From Lucinisca nassula (taxonomy: Eukaryota > Mollusca > Bivalvia > Lucinida > Lucinidae), in the NCBI GenBank assembly GCA_963580285.1, contig OY757021.1, forward strand, positions 95,901,221 to 95,965,220: a stretch of DNA of 64,000 nt, given 5' to 3'. Positions within the stretch are counted from its first letter, which is position 1. Each line of letters begins with the position of its first letter. This document shows positions 30,601-42,024 of this stretch, piece by piece. The notes beneath the pieces are model-generated. The model saw only the letters and a program-made list of their open reading frames with translations, made no database searches and had not been told where the DNA came from. Position numbers and translations under genes: made by a program.

Positions 30601-31500
30601 GGAATAGATACAATTAACCCACGGCTCTCATCAGAGACACCAAGGGAAAGAAACACAAGCATGAAACAACTAGACCCCAATGTGAAACGAATTCCACTGG
30701 GGAGCTTAAATCGATTTTACGCGGCCACAATCCTCGCCCTTACTTCCGTCGCGACTTTTGGCTTTCCGCTGTTGATGTTTCCTTTGGGGTCTGTTGTTTC
30801 CTGTTTGTGTTTCTTTCCCGTTGGTGTCTCTGATGAGAGGTGTGGGTTAATTGTATCGAATCCTGATCATTGCCCCCACTTCTATTTAGACAAATAATTT
30901 GTTCAGTCCGCATGAAGGCCTCTTAACTCATCAGTGCAACATCTACGTAACACAAAAATCAAACAACCACAGAGATGAGACAACGGCGAGGACTCGACAG
31001 CAAAAAATAAATAAATACATAAATAAATAAACACTGAAATGCTGGGGCCAAAGAAACCAATAGTTGACTCCGATTGGCCCGACCAGAGACAGAGCATCAG
31101 GCACCAACCATCATTACATAAAGTTAGATTCTCTCTAATTCTTAGTAAGCATTTACTCTGGAACCGTCATAGAATCTAAGGTCGGATCCACCGGCATGCA
31201 TTTAAAGAGGGAAGCAACGTTGTCAACCGTGATTGAGTTAACTACCATGCAAGCAGTCTGTCACATAACATTTATGTTGTACCCAACCTTTTTATATCGA
31301 AGAATGTTTTTACGAAATTTGGTGCTGAATCATTGCAATTCCGATAGACCTTGTTGCAGAAGAGATTTAAGCCCAACATTTAATGTTTAAATTATATCGG
31401 AATGATGTCAATGCAATTTTGAAAAGGCTGTGCTTAGTTTATGGTACCGATAACCCGGATTAATTCGATTTGCCAGAGTGTCTTGTCATGTAACTGACTT
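30575..31500 (-). pseudogene. PLE 3' fragments, rearranged
   Basis: 3' UTR on minus (30580-30750), an inverted 3' UTR piece on plus (about 30750-30890), and a longer minus piece (30890-31500) with coding remnants (GYNINVM-like, MVVNSITV) around 31190-31300. Likely two insertions or an inversion. Confidence 0.65.
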
Positions 31501-31585
31501 CAACACTCGCAATAAATCTTAACCAGGTTTATAGGGCACAGTTTCTGTGGCGATTTGCGATGGCCTGGTATGGGCTGTGCGCTCT

Positions 31586-31862
31586 TGTTTTTCTTATTTC
31601 TGCTAAAAATAGATTGAGGGTACTCGTTAGAAATGCCTTTATGTGTTGGTTCTAACAGGTACCCGCAATCTGTTTTGAGTTCTACCCAAAAATAGATTGT
31701 GGGTACTTGTTTAAACTGCCTATATGAGGCAATTTTAACAAGTACCGCAATCTATATGTTTTGAGCAGAAATATGAAAAAATAATAATTTCTATCCAAAA
31801 ATTTTCACTTTCTTTGCTGGTTATATTTCCAATACATTTTTATGGGCGTGTTTTCTCAATAA
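31586..31862. mobile_element. MITE-1 relative with two tandem hairpins
   Basis: Two successive hairpins, about 31605-31680 and 31688-31762, each of the form GATTG.GGGTACT...AGTACC.CAATCT, followed by the right end GGGCGTGTTTTCTCAAT. Confidence 0.7.
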
Positions 31863-32024
31863 TCTAAACCTACCACTTAAGTCAGCTGATTTATGGGATT
31901 GTTGTTATTGTAATACTGCATATTAAAATTAAAAATTCTAGTCTTGGAGTTTTAGGTTACAAGCCTTGACAACATTTTCATTATTAAAACCTTGCGCCCT
32001 AACTGACAGATATTATTTTCTTGA

Positions 32025-32925
32025 TTATGTAAAAACTCCCACAGGATTTTTATCCGATCCATAAAAAGGGACAAAAAACCTGCGGGAGATAAATTACAAA
32101 AAAAAAAAAAGTATGATTCATGTTCTATGCATAAATGGACAAAAAATTATAGCTTTGTCCAAACAAAGCAGATTTATAGGAAATTGGAAAGTAGTGAACT
32201 ACCATGGGAGAAAGATCCCATTTTCGACTATGGAATAAAAATCCCACGTTTTTTTTTTTTTTTTTTTTTGGAAAATAGTTATATTCATGCTTAACTCATT
32301 TTAAGCTTTTCTGTTTGACCTTATTAATAGAAAAGAGGTATTACATCTTGATTCCAGAGCATTTAAAAAAAAATAAAATAAAAAATCCCGTGGGAGTTTT
32401 CTCCGTAAAAATTTCCACAGGAGACTATCCCGTGGGGAAAATTGAAATTAGTATGAGAGCAGCCATATTTTGATCCATTTCGATAGTTAAAATCAGGATA
32501 AAATCATAAAATCGATATACCCCCCCCCCCCACCCCGCCCCTCAGTGGAATTCGTTTCACCGACCGTCCCAAGGCGGTTCTTCTGTCGCGGTTTATTTTT
32601 GTTATGTTTTGTCTTTTGAGTGTGTGTTTCGCTTATATTTTTTTGTTTTAGATAGCCAATTTTGTGGGAAAGTAACTGTCCATTAGGGTCTATTTTTTCA
32701 TGTCTGTGCTTCTTTCCCTTTGGTGTCTCTGATGGGACCTGTGGGTTGATTGTATCGATTCCTGATCATTGCCTTCACCTCTATTTTAAAATTTTGAAAT
32801 TCTCCATATATTTTTATGGGCTTTTAACCTTGCGGGAGTGGTGAAAAAAAATCCCATTAGATTATTTTAATTCCACGGGATTTTCAAAAGTCCGGTGAGA
32901 TTTCTGGTTTGATCTGAAACAGTTA
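32025..32925. repeat. AT-rich inverted/tandem repeat region with 'CCCACAGGATTTTT' motifs
   Basis: Repeated and inverted variants of CTCCCACAGGATTTTTATCC and CCGTGGG occur across the region, with A- and T-runs. A PLE 3' UTR lies inside. No coding sequence. Confidence 0.5.
32518..32795 (+). mobile_element. PLE 3'-UTR fragment
   Basis: Poly-C at 32520-32542, CAGTGGAATTCGTTTCACCG, then TTGGTGTCTCTGATGGGA and the 3' terminus ATTGTATCGATTCCTGATCA TTGCC. Confidence 0.75.
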
Positions 32926-33059
32926 CGTATATCTTCACCAAGTCATATATAAATAATTTGTATATATCTAAACTATTATCTAAGTGCATTGAAAGCCATC
33001 TAAAAGTGTTGGAAATACTAGCTGAGTTTGCCTATTTTCTTGGAGGCAAAAAAAAAAAA

Positions 33060-33470
33060 AAATAAAAAAGTGGTGGCTGTTACAGGTTGGTGATGTTTGC
33101 TAGAAATGTGATATAAAAGGCTGCAGTTAAGTAAGGGTGGTATTCCTTATCAACTGATAACTGAATAAAGTATTTCCATCTAATTCAGGCAACTCTTTAT
33201 ATGTTCATTCACTCTTTATATGAACCATTCCCGGTTCCTTATTTGCTCAAATTGATGATGTTCTTATAAATGTGAATCAAAAGGCTGCATTGGAGTTTGG
33301 ATGGCATTCCTTATCAACTTACAACTGTTTTTAACACTTCCATCTTAACAAGGCCTTTCGTATTTAAATCAAATCGGGAACCGGTATCCGGGAACTAGTT
33401 ACCTTTTTAGCTCAAATTGATGAGGTTCTTATAAATGCGATTCAGAAGGCTGCAATTACTTAATGATAAA
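33060..33470. repeat. Degenerate direct repeats, about 170 bp
   Basis: Three partial copies of a unit with AAAAGGCTGCA, ATTCCTTATCAACT and GAACC near its end; a further related piece is at about 34325-34440 with tandem GGAACC units. Confidence 0.55.
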
Positions 33471-33482
33471 TTATTTATTTAA

Positions 33483-33622
33483 GAAATAGATCAGCTCTAG
33501 CTGTGATTTGTTGAGAAATAAATCACAGTTTGGAGGTCAGTTATAAAGTAGACAAATCACGTGCGCGTAGCATGTTGATTTATTGCTCAACAAATCACAA
33601 ACTAGAGCTGATCTATTTCGAT
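33483..33622. repeat. Foldback element
   Basis: GAAATAGATCAGCTCTAGCT...AGAGCTGATCTATTTCGATT with ATCACAG / CAAATCACA inner arms. Confidence 0.75.
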
Positions 33623-33986
33623 TCTTACAGGCTTAAAAGCGGCAATAATGCTGTTGTTCCATCAAAATCTCACAACTTTTCGCCATTGTTAGAAGAAATA
33701 CCGCTAATATTATCGACTGTAACACATGCATTTATATCCTTTTCGACCGTTTTCGATGCGAGAAAATGACGTTACACCGTCTAACGTCAAGGAAATCGAC
33801 TAGTGACGTAATATATTTGTAGTTTATAATGACGTCACTCGTCACGCTCTTCCTTGCTGTGATTTGTTGTGGACTAAAACACAGTTAGTTTCCATTGCCT
33901 ATATAGCGCGCTGTGTTAGACTAACTGATAAGCCTTTTTCATATTTGTATGGAAAGCAGACACACCTTTACATATTTAAATCAAAT

Positions 33987-34302
33987 CTTTTTGAACCCGC
34001 GCAACATTGCGGGCTTGTTGCTTTGGTCCGCCGCGTTACCGCACATGACCTCGCGCTACGTCCGTCTGCAAGCCACCGTAATGAAGCGGCTTACACCGCG
34101 GATCCGCCGCGTTTCACTTATATGCCTATTTGACAGAATAAGGCAGGTAAGGCGGACAATCAATTTTATACCTGGGTAACTCCGCGGAAACAACGAGATT
34201 ACCCGGCGATCACCCCGATCAGCGCGTATCCGCGGTGGTCGTCACAAATTTAATCCTTTCTGTCAGGGCCCGCTCAACGTGAGGTTGCGCGGGTTCAAAA
34301 AG
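33987..34302. mobile_element. GC-rich MITE with CTTTTTGAACCCGCGCAAC ends
   Basis: Left CTTTTTGAACCCGCGCAAC is the exact reverse complement of GTTGCGCGGGTTCAAAAAG at the right. The interior is CpG-rich compared with its surroundings. No TSD identified. Confidence 0.75.
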
Positions 34303-34627
34303 ACTTGCGGCGGGTGAACTGTAAGTAAGACTGAATAAAACATTTTCACTATAAAGCAGGCAACTCTTTACATATTCAAATCAAACGGGGAACCAGGAAC
34401 CAGGAACCGTAAACCAGGAACCGGGAACCGGGAACTTACTTTACGTTCATGAGCTTTTTTTTTCCTTTAAGAGTTGACTCCTATTGACAGGGGAGACAAA
34501 AATACTTTTGCAAGCGTTGCCTCCCCTGAAGGTGTACTCATTCCCCTTAAGCGTTTCTTGTTGCGCTCGTTACCTGTAAGAATCTGGTAAGGTGTTCTGT
34601 TGTAGATGGACGTTTCCAACCTGAGGT

Positions 34628-34914
34628 TTTATTTGTTTGATTTGATGTTTAAGGTCCCCGTCAGCACTATGTAGGTCATTTTGGAGACGTTGCTTCCAAT
34701 TTTGTTGGACTTTTACCCGACATTGAGATGAAATGACACCTCAAGCCCTCTCGACCAATGAAACCAATAGGGTTTATAAGCATGGACGGTTCGAGTCGCA
34801 CCGCATTGCCTGGGCAGGCTTAGATCCTCAAAGCGGTTTACCAGTACTTGTGTGCGGGCCGGATTCAGCTCTGCGTGGAAGCATCATTCTTCAAGCCCCA
34901 ATGGGCGGGGGCTG
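34628..34914 (-). mobile_element. SINE-2 copy with 13-bp target duplication
   Basis: Flanked by TCCAACCTGAGGT at 34615-34627 and 34915-34927. Confidence 0.9.
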
Positions 34915-35394
34915 TCCAACCTGAGGTATGACTGTGCTGAGCAGAAACGATGCAACACCGAGGTTCCGTTTACCACGATCATCCCAAGGATTGGAAACGC
35001 CAATCTACAACAAAACACCATATAAGATTCATTTTCTTGCATAACATCATCGAAAATTTTCATTTTACTTTATTTAACGCTTTATTTTTCGCACAATGTA
35101 CTTATGTAGTTTCCCTGGGTAAGAAGACAGGGATAAGAACAGAATTTCTTGCACACCAGACAAGAAAATCCGCGATTTAACCCTGGGATAGAAATTCATG
35201 TTCTGACCCTGATGTTCCGACCCCAAATCGAATAGAATCGCGTGTTGGATAAATGCACTGGTTGATTACAACCTCATGCGCGGCGTCGTCATGCGTGACG
35301 TCACTAAACATTCCTGTTGTGTCATCACAAAATGGCGGACGTCGGTAACCGAAATGACAGCAGCATTAAAAATTCGCAATAGAAATGGAAGGTA

Positions 35395-35520
35395 TGCAAG
35401 AAAAAGAATCATATATGGGTGTGAGGGGTGGATAGAAAAATCCGTCCCTCGTGATGCCGGACAGTGACCCTCGGGACGGATTTTTCCATCCACCCCTCAC
35501 ACCCATATAAGATTCTTATA
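35395..35520. repeat. Long near-perfect foldback
   Basis: Arms containing GGGTGTGAGGGGTGGATAGA and its complement (TCCATCCACCCCTCACACCC) enclose AAAATCCGTCCC/GGGACGGATTTTT and a loop of about 25 bases. Confidence 0.85.
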
Positions 35521-35689
35521 TTCTGTCTTAGGCTGAAACCATCGATTTATGTCCTAAGCTGAAACCATGGATCATTATCTTGTGTGCAAGAATTTCAGTT
35601 GTTCTCTTCCTTCTTGTGCCAATGGTCGACTACGTATTGTGGGTGTGGCTCTCCTTAGGTTTTTAGCTCACCTGAGCATCTGAAGTTAA

Positions 35690-36092
35690 TGCAGAAACAA
35701 CTGTACTCTTAAGGATGAAACTATATAAATGTGATAAATATGTTCAATACTGGTCAGGTTCTATTAAATCATTTAGCAAGTTGGATACTTACAGCTCATT
35801 AAAACAAAAGTTTGGAACGGAAAGCTATATTTTAGAGGTAAAAATAGGCCCCCATGGTTACTTTGACAAACACGAGGTTAAGCAACCATAGATAAGCTAT
35901 AGAAGCGGGTGTTCTAAATTACCAAGAAATGACAGGGTATGTGGGTATTGTAAAGCAAAAAATATTTTCGAAATAGAAGACGAGAAACACGTTTTATTGC
36001 GCGGTGCTACTTATACAGATATAAGGCGTGAGTTTTTTGCTTCAGTGAGAAAACACTGCCCCAATTCTGATGTTATAGTTATGTCATGAGTA
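35690..36092 (+). pseudogene. LINE C-terminal remnant
   Basis: Broken frame translating to SKLPRNDRVCGYCKAKNIFE then EDEKHVLL, i.e. the C-x2-C ... H ... C cysteine/histidine motif at the end of many CR1/L2/jockey ORF2 proteins. No RT is left. Confidence 0.65.
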
Positions 36093-36117
36093 TTTACGAG
36101 ATTTTGCATGTATTAAT

Positions 36118-36226
36118 AATTAAATCACAGTTTGGTGACCTTTCATTGTTTGACACCAAACGAGGCGTAGCCGAGTTGGGGTCAGACAGTGAAAGTTCAC
36201 CAAACCGTGATTTAACTATTATTATC
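36118..36226. repeat. Foldback element
   Basis: TTAAATCACAGTTTGGTGA ... TCACCAAACCGTGATTTAA arms of about 35 bp. Confidence 0.8.
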
Positions 36227-36469
36227 GGTTCGGTCATAAAGGAAGTAACACGATTCTAATATGAATCTAAAACCAGACATCTTAGCAAATTGTCCTCGTG
36301 ATTTTTACTATTTTTTTAGCTAATCATTTTCGCGTTTCCAGTCAACCGATCATATGAGCCCCGCCAAGCGAATTTGTGTCTTCGAGCATTCCGTCATGAC
36401 AAATTTTAACTGCGCATGCCCAGCCATTCAGAGGGGCCAGGGATATGGCTTTTTGTCTGAAGGTTCCTC

Positions 36470-36572
36470 TTGATTCACTGCTTGTATGAGCGAGCAGCGA
36501 AGGTTCTGGCGAGACTGCGCGGATGCGCAGGCTCGCCTGAACCTTCGCTGCTCGCATAGGAGATAAGTACCA
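36470..36572. repeat. Foldback element
   Basis: GAGCAGCGAAGGTTCTGGCG ... CGCCTGAACCTTCGCTGCTC with a GC-rich centre. Confidence 0.8.
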
Positions 36573-37049
36573 AAATCGCTTGACGGGGCCCATATAATAG
36601 CAGCCACGAGGCATTGAAACATCATTGAATTACGGTAGCACGTCCGTGCGTCATAGTGCATTCTCTCCATAACACACCCCGACCACCCCTAAAAACAAAT
36701 TGGATTTCAGATAAAATGTGCGATATTGTTGTTACTTTGCTCGAAACTTGGGCTGTGGTGCTCGTTTGTGCCGCGTCATCGAGGCGGTTCTAACGAGTAC
36801 CCATGGCAGGTGTCTTAGGGCGGAGATAGCGGGACTGGCGCACACCCAGCTTCTCTGTATAAGGTGGGATTCGTTGGCGGGGAGGGGGTGTTCAGTACTC
36901 GCATTTGTTGACGCAATAAAATTGGTGTTGATTCGTTGTCGCGACGCCGAATAAGCGTTAATTCGACGTTTTTCGGCGCTGTGCGCTCATTAAGTAATTA
37001 TCATTACATTGTGTAATTATAGTTTGTCATTTTGCATTTTTGTGGAATT

Positions 37050-37255
37050 CAGTGAAATTCAGCTATTAATACCACCTAAAATTAAGACTAATTCTGCTTT
37101 AAAAAGCTGATTAAGAAGGGTGCAGTTGCTCCGTCTTCGTGTTTTCTGCACACAATGTCGTCTGGTCAGGGACCACCCTTGGGACTGTTCAAAAGTGGTC
37201 TTTAAGACCAATTTTGAACAGTTCCAATAGTGGTCTTAATATAGGAATTTAATAT
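37050..37255. repeat. Short interspersed repeat related to 63610-63810
   Basis: ACCACCTAAAATTAAGACTA and CTGCTTTAAAAAGCTGATT match, in reverse complement, the sequence at 63740-63800. It contains AAAAGTGGTCTTTAAGACCA palindromes. Confidence 0.5.
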
Positions 37256-37309
37256 CCCAAAATGATGGAATGAGACAAAAAAGATATTGTATTGTATTGT
37301 ATTGAGCCG

Positions 37310-37590
37310 AAGGAAGGCAGCCCCCGTCGTCCGTTGCTTCCCCGAAGAGCTTAAACCGACCGCACACGAGTACTAGTAAACCGCTTAGAAGATCTAAGTC
37401 TGCCAAGGCAAAGCAACGCGAGTCGCACCGTCCACGCTTATAAACATTATTGGTTTCATTGGGCGACAGGGCTTGAAATGACATTTCATCTCCTTGTCGG
37501 GTAAAAGTCCCACCCACAAAATTGGAAGCAACGTCTCCAAAATCACCTTTGCAGTGTTGACGGGGACGTTAAAACTCAAATGAAAGAAAC
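37310..37590 (+). mobile_element. SINE-2 copy
   Basis: Head GGCAGCCCCCGTCG to GACGGGGACGTTAAAACTCA; preceded by an (ATTGT)n run at about 37285-37303. Confidence 0.75.
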
Positions 37591-37599
37591 AAATCATGA

Positions 37600-37875
37600 A
37601 ACTTGCATATAAAATGACATGCATAAAATCTCGGACAAGTTCGGAAACAAATGATAACTGAATAACGTCCCCTGGATTCTCAAACATGGCCATTTTGACC
37701 TCTTCTTCATTTGTAAGGGTCAGATCGGACCAACAGAAGCAGAGTTACGCCCCACCCCCACTGATTCTGAAAATGGCAATTTTGATCTTGAGAACAGAGT
37801 AGCTTCTTCATTTTTTGCCGGATCTTAATGAAATTTCCCATAAAACTCGGACAATTTTGACAATGGGTCAGATTG
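37600..37875. repeat. About 140-bp tandem repeats ('GAGTTACG..CCCC' family), partial
   Basis: Two degenerate units sharing 'ATAAAATCTCGGACAAGTT' and 'CAGAGTTACG' with the larger array at 42740-44215. Confidence 0.65.
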
Positions 37876-38223
37876 GTTTAAACGTATTTATTCGTAGAAA
37901 TACATACACATAAATATAAAAACCACATATAAATATGTTCATTCTTGAAAGGATTTGAACGGAAGCTTAAAGCTTATTAAGTTCATCTCCTTTAGCATGC
38001 TGTTTTTACATGTTTTAGTGGGAAAACTGAAATAAATAACTTGAACAATAATAATTACATGTCTTAAGTTGAAGTTAACTAAGACAATTGAAAGAAAAAA
38101 AATGATAAAAAATTATAAGAAGCGATATCGGGCGATGAATGGAGACCTAACTATCCCAGACGCACCTATCGGCTTGTGATTAAAAAAGAAATCCTCTTGT
38201 GCAAAAATGTGGTAATCATGAAC

Positions 38224-39110
38224 CTAGTTTGCAAACCGTTTAGTTTTTACAATAAATTTCTGAACTGCCGTAAAAAAATCAATGTTTTCTTCAAGACTAA
38301 AAGTTTCATCGCCATGGGGGAGAATTTGGTTCGTTAAACGCGGGAACCTTGCTAAGTTTTGGAGCATTTCGTTTCTTTGGACTGTAAAACGTTCGCAGCT
38401 GAAGAAGAAATAATATGCATTCTCTATAGCTGCACCAAACTCACATGACGGGGCAGCTTTTATGTTCAATAAAACGGGTCATTATTTAGGGAACTACAAC
38501 CTGTTCCAAGTTTTGTGTGAAGAATCTGAGCTTTCCTTTTTCCATGGTAATAATATTTAGGAATCCTTATTCAGGAATGCTTTAAAGGAATGTAAGGAGC
38601 TGATTTGTTTTGCTGCTCCTGATAGGTCGTTCCATTCTCTTACTGTTGAGGGTAAAAAAGATGAATAATATGACGATAATTAACTGTACTAAAATCATCC
38701 GCGTTTCGCAAGTTATAACGTGAAGTTTCACTCACTAAAGGGGGTAGAAGTGACGTTAAGTAGTTTGGAGCTAAGTCATGCTGCATTTTAAAAATAGGTT
38801 AAGTTTGTGCTTTAATCGCATGTCTTGCAAGGATTCCTAGCCATCTTCTTGATATAAACAGTGGAAAGATACTAAAAGCGTTGCCCCGCGACAATGCGTG
38901 CAGCTTCATTTTGAATTTTGTCTAATTCCTTTTTCTCATATTGAATACAATTATCCCATATTACATCGCCATATTCAAACACAGATCGAATAAAAAATGA
39001 ATAAATAGTTTCAAGTGATTTCCTATCAAGTGTGAATTTTAGTCTACGCATTATATTTATTCTCTGCCATGCCTTCTCTTTATTAAAATCAATATGAACA
39101 TGTCATGTAC
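38224..39110 (-). pseudogene. LINE-A RT thumb and C-terminal domain
   Basis: Frames give AWQRINIMRRLKFTLDRKSL, FIRSVFEYGDVIWDN and LDKIQNEAARIVAG (about 39090-38890), then stops, then AAPSCEFGAAIENAYYFFF...C near 38455-38395 with the C/H/C pattern of LINE C-termini. Confidence 0.75.
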
Positions 39111-39129
39111 AATCATTACTTAAAAATAA

Positions 39130-39473
39130 AGAAGAAGTAAAACAAAGATCAGGAATCAGTACAATTAACTTACTCCACCCATCAAAGAGGACACCAAAGG
39201 GAAAGAAACACAAACATGAAGCGACCAGACCATAATGGAACCCTAAACAAAGGATGGCCATAAGGACAGTTTCTTTCCCACAAAATGGCCAAGTGGCCAA
39301 AACAAAAAGACACAAGCGATACACACAGTGAGTAGCAACAAACAACAACACAAACAAACCGCCACAGAAGAACCGCCCCGGAACGGTCAGTGGAAAGAAT
39401 TCCACTGGGGGGCTTAAATCAATTTTACGTGGCCACAATCCTCGCCCTTACTTCCGTCGCGATTTAGACAGAT
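39130..39473 (-). mobile_element. PLE 3'-UTR fragment inserted in LINE-A
   Basis: Begins AGAAGTAAAACAAAGATCAG and ends at CGTCGCGATTTAGACA. On the minus strand LINE coding (...SHKNLRL) stops at its upstream edge and resumes (SNDCT.HVHID) at its downstream edge. Confidence 0.8.
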
Positions 39474-39589
39474 AACCTTAATTTTTATGCGATGTAACTT
39501 CAGCAATTTGTTTATTTTCCGTGTAAATGGGAGGATGGTATAACCTATTGAGTTTTCGAGAAACTAACAGTGATTCTGTTTTCAAAGGA

Positions 39590-40513
39590 TTAAAGGTAAC
39601 TAACCATTTGTTTGCCCAAGCGGTTATTTTTTTGTATGTCTGAATTAAGGCAAGTTGCCGCCGTTAAAGGATTTTCAACTGCTATATACAGTGTTGTGTC
39701 ATCGGCGAATAATCTAATGTTGGAACTAATGTCTGTTACTATATCATTTATAAATACTAGAAATAGTAACGGTCCAAGTATAGATCCTTGGGGCACTCCT
39801 GTTTTAATTGAATTCCTATCCGACATCACACCAGGCAGAACGACCCTTTGTTTTCTTTCGCAAAGATAATCTGTGAACCAAATCAGAGTTGGGCCCGTGA
39901 CACCAGCTGCTTCTTATTTACATAAGAGTCCCCTGTGCCATACTCGATAAAATGCTTTGCTGATGTCAGAAAACACAACTCTAACCTCCTTCCTCGTATC
40001 CAATGCTTCTGAAAAGGTATTGCATAAATAGGTCAGTTGATTTATAGTCGAATCGCCTGGCGTGAAGCCTGATTGAAATTCTCTCAATATATTGTTATCT
40101 CGAAGATGATTATACAAATGTTTAAAAACAAGTCTTTCAAATGTTTTATCTAGATTACTTAATAGGGATATGGGTCTGTGATTTGACACTAAAGAAAGAT
40201 CACCTTGCTTTGGAACTGGGGTAACATGGGACCGTTTCCATGATACAGGGAAAGTACCTGATGATAATGAGTAGTTAAATAAATCACAAAGAGGGCGTGA
40301 AAGGCAAACAGCAAGTTCCTTTAAGATTCGGTTACTTACGTCATCAGGGCCAGAAGCTTTGCCCAATGGTAATGATTTAAGAACTGATTCAACTTCTAAT
40401 GGAGTGATGATGATATTATCAAGGTGTGAATTTATAGGTACGTCACTAATTATGGGAATTTGCACATTGACGTCATATATTATGGTTTGGTCACGAACGT
40501 AGTTATTCAACAA
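39590..40513 (-). pseudogene. LINE-A reverse transcriptase
   Basis: Upstream frame (40513-39914) with SLPLGKASGPDDVSNRILKE, HRPISLLSNLDKTFERLVF, QSGFTPGDSTINQLTYL and VFSDISKAFYRVWHRGLL. A disruption near 39915 follows, then VPQGSILGPLLFLVFINDI and the catalytic FADDTTLY (39829-39590). Tyr replaces the usual Asp in KAFDRVWH. Clade CR1/L2/jockey by motif spelling only. Confidence 0.85.
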
Positions 40514-41583
40514 ATTCGCTTATCAAGTTCATCAGTCACTACTGTGCCGTTGGCCTGCAAAGGAGAGATATTTGAAGATCTTTCAGGATTAATAAATGAT
40601 TTCAAGGTTGACAACCAATTTTTAGAAGAGTATTGTTCACACTTCAGCCTTTCAGCCAGCTTATCGGCATGAGACTGTTTTGCAGTACGAATCAAAGATG
40701 TAGTTTTATTCCGAATTTGTCTAAATTTCCGCCAAACGGCTTGGTCATTTGATGTTTTTGCTTTTTTATATAATCTTTTACGTTTCCGAATTTGCCTCTT
40801 AATGTGTGATGTTATGCAACGCGGCTCAGATTGATTTACTCTGACAGTCCTGATAGGGATGCATGTTTTCGCTATAGATAATATATGATCTGTTATATTG
40901 TTCACGTATTTATTAATATCAGTGTCTTTAAACGTTTCCCATTCAGTTGCCCATGCTTTATCTTTTAATAATTCGTAATTTCCTTGGTCATATAGCCAAA
41001 TATTCCGTGTAAAACTTTTGCGTTTAGGTTTGGAGAAATTTAAAATGCCAAACACTGGACAATGGTACCGAGCATCCTGAGATAAGAAGGGATCATTGAC
41101 TCCAGACTGAATGATACTATTTATATTTTTTACTAAAACTAAATCGAGTAGTGTGGAAGAATTTTCGGTATGGTGCGTTGGTTCTCTTAAACACTGATGC
41201 ATGGCAAACTGCTGGCAAATAGACACTATATTACGATTCGACTGTTCTGACAAAACGTTATAATTATAATCTTCAGTAACTAATATTTCCTCAAATCCTG
41301 TATCTACTGCAAGATGAATAGAATCTTCTATTTTTGAATGGTTTATACGAGAGGAACCAGGTGGCCTGTAAAAAACGCTAAATAAAATATGTTTTGTTTT
41401 CAAAGTTAATTCAACCCATAGGCATTCTATACCGACAGGCTCCAAATCGTCTCGGCGCTTGAAGTGAATGGTGTCTTTAACATAGATCATAACGCCTCCA
41501 TGTGGATCATTTACTCTATCTTTACGTTCAGGTTTATGATAGGATGGGATGCTAAGGTCATTTGAAGAGATATTTGGATGCAA
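40507..41583 (-). pseudogene. LINE-A AP-endonuclease domain and linker
   Basis: 358-codon frame: VNDPHGGVMIYVKDTIHF, VFYRPPGSSR, then TEDYNYN where a GDFN-type active-site motif is expected (Asn kept, Gly-Asp changed), DARYHCPVFGIL (the S/D-H-xP motif, with Tyr-His), then a basic linker (HIKRQIRKRKRLYKKAKTS). The frame continues upstream of 41583 to about 41670. Confidence 0.8.
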
Positions 41584-41751
41584 CCATGTCTCTGTGAAAG
41601 CTAGAATGTCGAAATCGGAAAGCTCAGCAGTTAAAATATCTAATTTATTAGATATACTCTGAACATTATAATGAATAAAGGATTAATGATGAAATAAGTT
41701 CAAAATATTTTAAATAGATGAATCAGTACTACTACTTGATGAGCTAATAGC

Positions 41752-41775
41752 AGGACTTGGATTTGGATATATGTC
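41752..41775 (-). other. Degenerate 2A-like peptide in LINE-A
   Basis: Encodes DIYPNPSP preceded by LLLEAG; consensus of 2A-like peptides is D-x-E-x-N-P-G-P. Glu and Gly are changed, so ribosome skipping would be lost. Confidence 0.6.
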
Positions 41776-42024
41776 CCCGGCCTCTAGTAAAAGGCAATAA
41801 AACCATGTTACCGATACAAATGCAAAAAGGGATTTCAACAACAGCAACAACAACAAAAAAAAACTATACGGTTTGTTTCTCACCCATGCTGAGTTTACAG
41901 GAAAGCTCTTTTGTAGAGTCGATATTTTAATATTTCTCACAGTAAGCTCTGACTGTTGAATAAAAAGGTAAGATAGTAGGTCGTTTTGGTTACTGATCAC
42001 CGGTATTGACAATACCATATGCAC

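Larger units (their letters stand above)
37876..42024 (-). mobile_element. CR1/L2-type LINE (LINE-A), minus strand, inactive
   Basis: Order on the minus strand: degenerate 2A-like segment (41775-41752), endonuclease start (QSISNKLDILTAELSDFDIL, about 41670-41600), endonuclease, RT, thumb, C-terminal Cys/His domain (38469-38224) and an AT-rich 3' UTR to about 37876. It is split by a PLE 3' UTR at about 39130-39473 and carries several stops and shifts. Confidence 0.85.
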
